Below, in pieces: positions 63,373-64,000 of a stretch of 64,000 nt of DNA. Under the pieces are notes generated by a model. It searched no databases, was not told where the DNA came from, and worked only from the letters and a program-made list of their open reading frames with translations. The stretch spans positions 17,779,456 through 17,843,455 of the forward strand of contig CM022671.1 of the NCBI GenBank assembly GCA_012295275.1, read 5' to 3'. Position numbers and translations under genes: made by a program. This DNA comes from Chrysomallon squamiferum. Taxonomy: Eukaryota > Mollusca > Gastropoda > Neomphalida > Peltospiridae. Every line of letters begins with the position of its first letter. The first letter of the stretch is position 1.

Positions 63373-63840
63373 ACTTGGCACTCCTTCATTTACTTTCCTG
63401 CAGCGAATAAATTCACTCTCTGGTTGTTCTGTTATCATTAAGCAGCACCTGAAAATTCACAATCAAGCAGTGTTAACCAATGGTTACCACTCTTACAGTT
63501 CCACTCTTCATTTTATGAAAGCATTTTCCAGCCACCGTCCAGCAGATTTGTCCAAAATGCACTGTTTTAATGACATTCATTCGATATTCATGACTGCCGT
63601 GGAATCTGTCTTGCCAAGGCAGATGTTGCTGCCAGTGATTCGGTACAGTGCAGAAAACTCCACTCTTCTCGCCAATGATCGACACTATCATCTGGCTCAC
63701 AATGTGTACGTAGTGGGATTCGGGAAAGCTGTTTGTGGCATGGCTAGAGCAGTGGAAGATGTCATCGGAGAGCATGTTCGTACTGGCATTATTAGTATCC
63801 CACTAGGAGCAGTGGAAGCTTTGAAAGCAGCAAATAAGGA
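63373..63840 (+). CDS. GLYCTK: Glycerate kinase (class II, GLYCTK), N-terminal coding exon, continues past the window
   Basis: Class II glycerate kinase phosphorylates D-glycerate to 2-phosphoglycerate in serine and fructose breakdown; the human enzyme is cytosolic and mitochondrial depending on isoform. The exon follows a strong acceptor (T-rich tract then TTTCAG at 63367-63372) and ends at a good donor (GTACGT at 63841, phase 2). Evidence for identity: FMTAVESVLPRQMLLPVI, HNVYVVGFGKAVCGMARAVE, GIISIPLGAVEALKAANKE, which match the N-terminal quarter of animal GLYCTK (compare human LYLVGFGKAVLGMA). The likely start is the ATG at 63515 (MKAFSSHRPADL); the frame is open upstream to 63308, so a longer N-terminus from an earlier exon, perhaps a mitochondrial leader, is possible. 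The catalytic core and C-terminus are outside the window. Confidence 0.9.
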
Positions 63841-64000
63841 GTACGTGAAAATATGTAATTTAAGAAGTTTTGGTTTTTAAAAAGAATAGTGAAATTCACT
63901 GTACTTTTCTCAAGCAGACACAAAATTCAGAGAATGGAGCGTTATTATTTACTAGAATTAATTTTTTTTTTTTTTTTTTTCTGTAATGGCATATATATAT
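63841..64000 (+). other. Start of GLYCTK intron
   Basis: Sequence after the GTACGT donor. It holds a poly-T run at 63962-63980 and a short TA repeat at the window edge. Nothing else is visible. Confidence 0.6.

Overview
The window is animal nuclear DNA: AT-rich, dense in microsatellites, and carrying intron-rich genes with GT-AG introns. It is most likely from a mollusc. The main clue is a decayed SINE at about 10703-10990 that resembles, from memory, a SINE family abundant in gastropods and bivalves. The four proteins are typical of bilaterian animals. Three gene models are complete by hand splicing and a fourth enters at the right edge.

Layout. 1-2898: non-coding sequence downstream of ST7. 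2899-31859 (minus): an ST7 homologue with 15 coding exons that join in frame to 553 codons plus stop; introns 1 and 2 are about 7.6 and 9.4 kb and full of simple repeats. 31860-43545: an 11.7 kb divergent intergenic region with the ST7 promoter, a TIR element with TA flanks, two fragments of a non-LTR retrotransposon reverse transcriptase, and a long degenerate tandem array (39.2-41.0 kb). 43546-53403 (plus): a PPM1H/J/M-type protein phosphatase with 11 coding exons, one frame disruption in exon 1, and a 2.7 kb minisatellite in intron 2. 53404-56914: convergent 3' flanks. 56915-62520 (minus): WDR82, 9 coding exons, 317 aa. 62521-63372: short head-to-head promoter region. 63373-63840 (plus): first recognisable coding exon of glycerate kinase (GLYCTK); the rest lies beyond the window.

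The genes do not form a pathway. ST7 is a multi-pass membrane protein. The phosphatase belongs to the group that includes the Rab phosphatase PPM1H. WDR82 is a chromatin and transcription adaptor (SET1/COMPASS, PTW/PP1). GLYCTK is a metabolic kinase. The order and orientation PPM1(+) WDR82(-) GLYCTK(+) match human 3p21.2 (PPM1M, WDR82, GLYCTK) as I remember it. This points to an ancient linkage and makes the phosphatase most likely a PPM1M-type orthologue.

The most unusual features are: tandem arrays that start at or next to 5' splice sites (ST7 introns 14, 4 and 3; WDR82 intron 8), in one case copying a real splice donor; the exon 1 frame break in the phosphatase, which a +1 shift at a UAA codon would resolve exactly; and the two-variant minisatellite with higher-order structure. 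I found no evidence of a wholly new gene system. No bacterial, viral or CRISPR features are visible.
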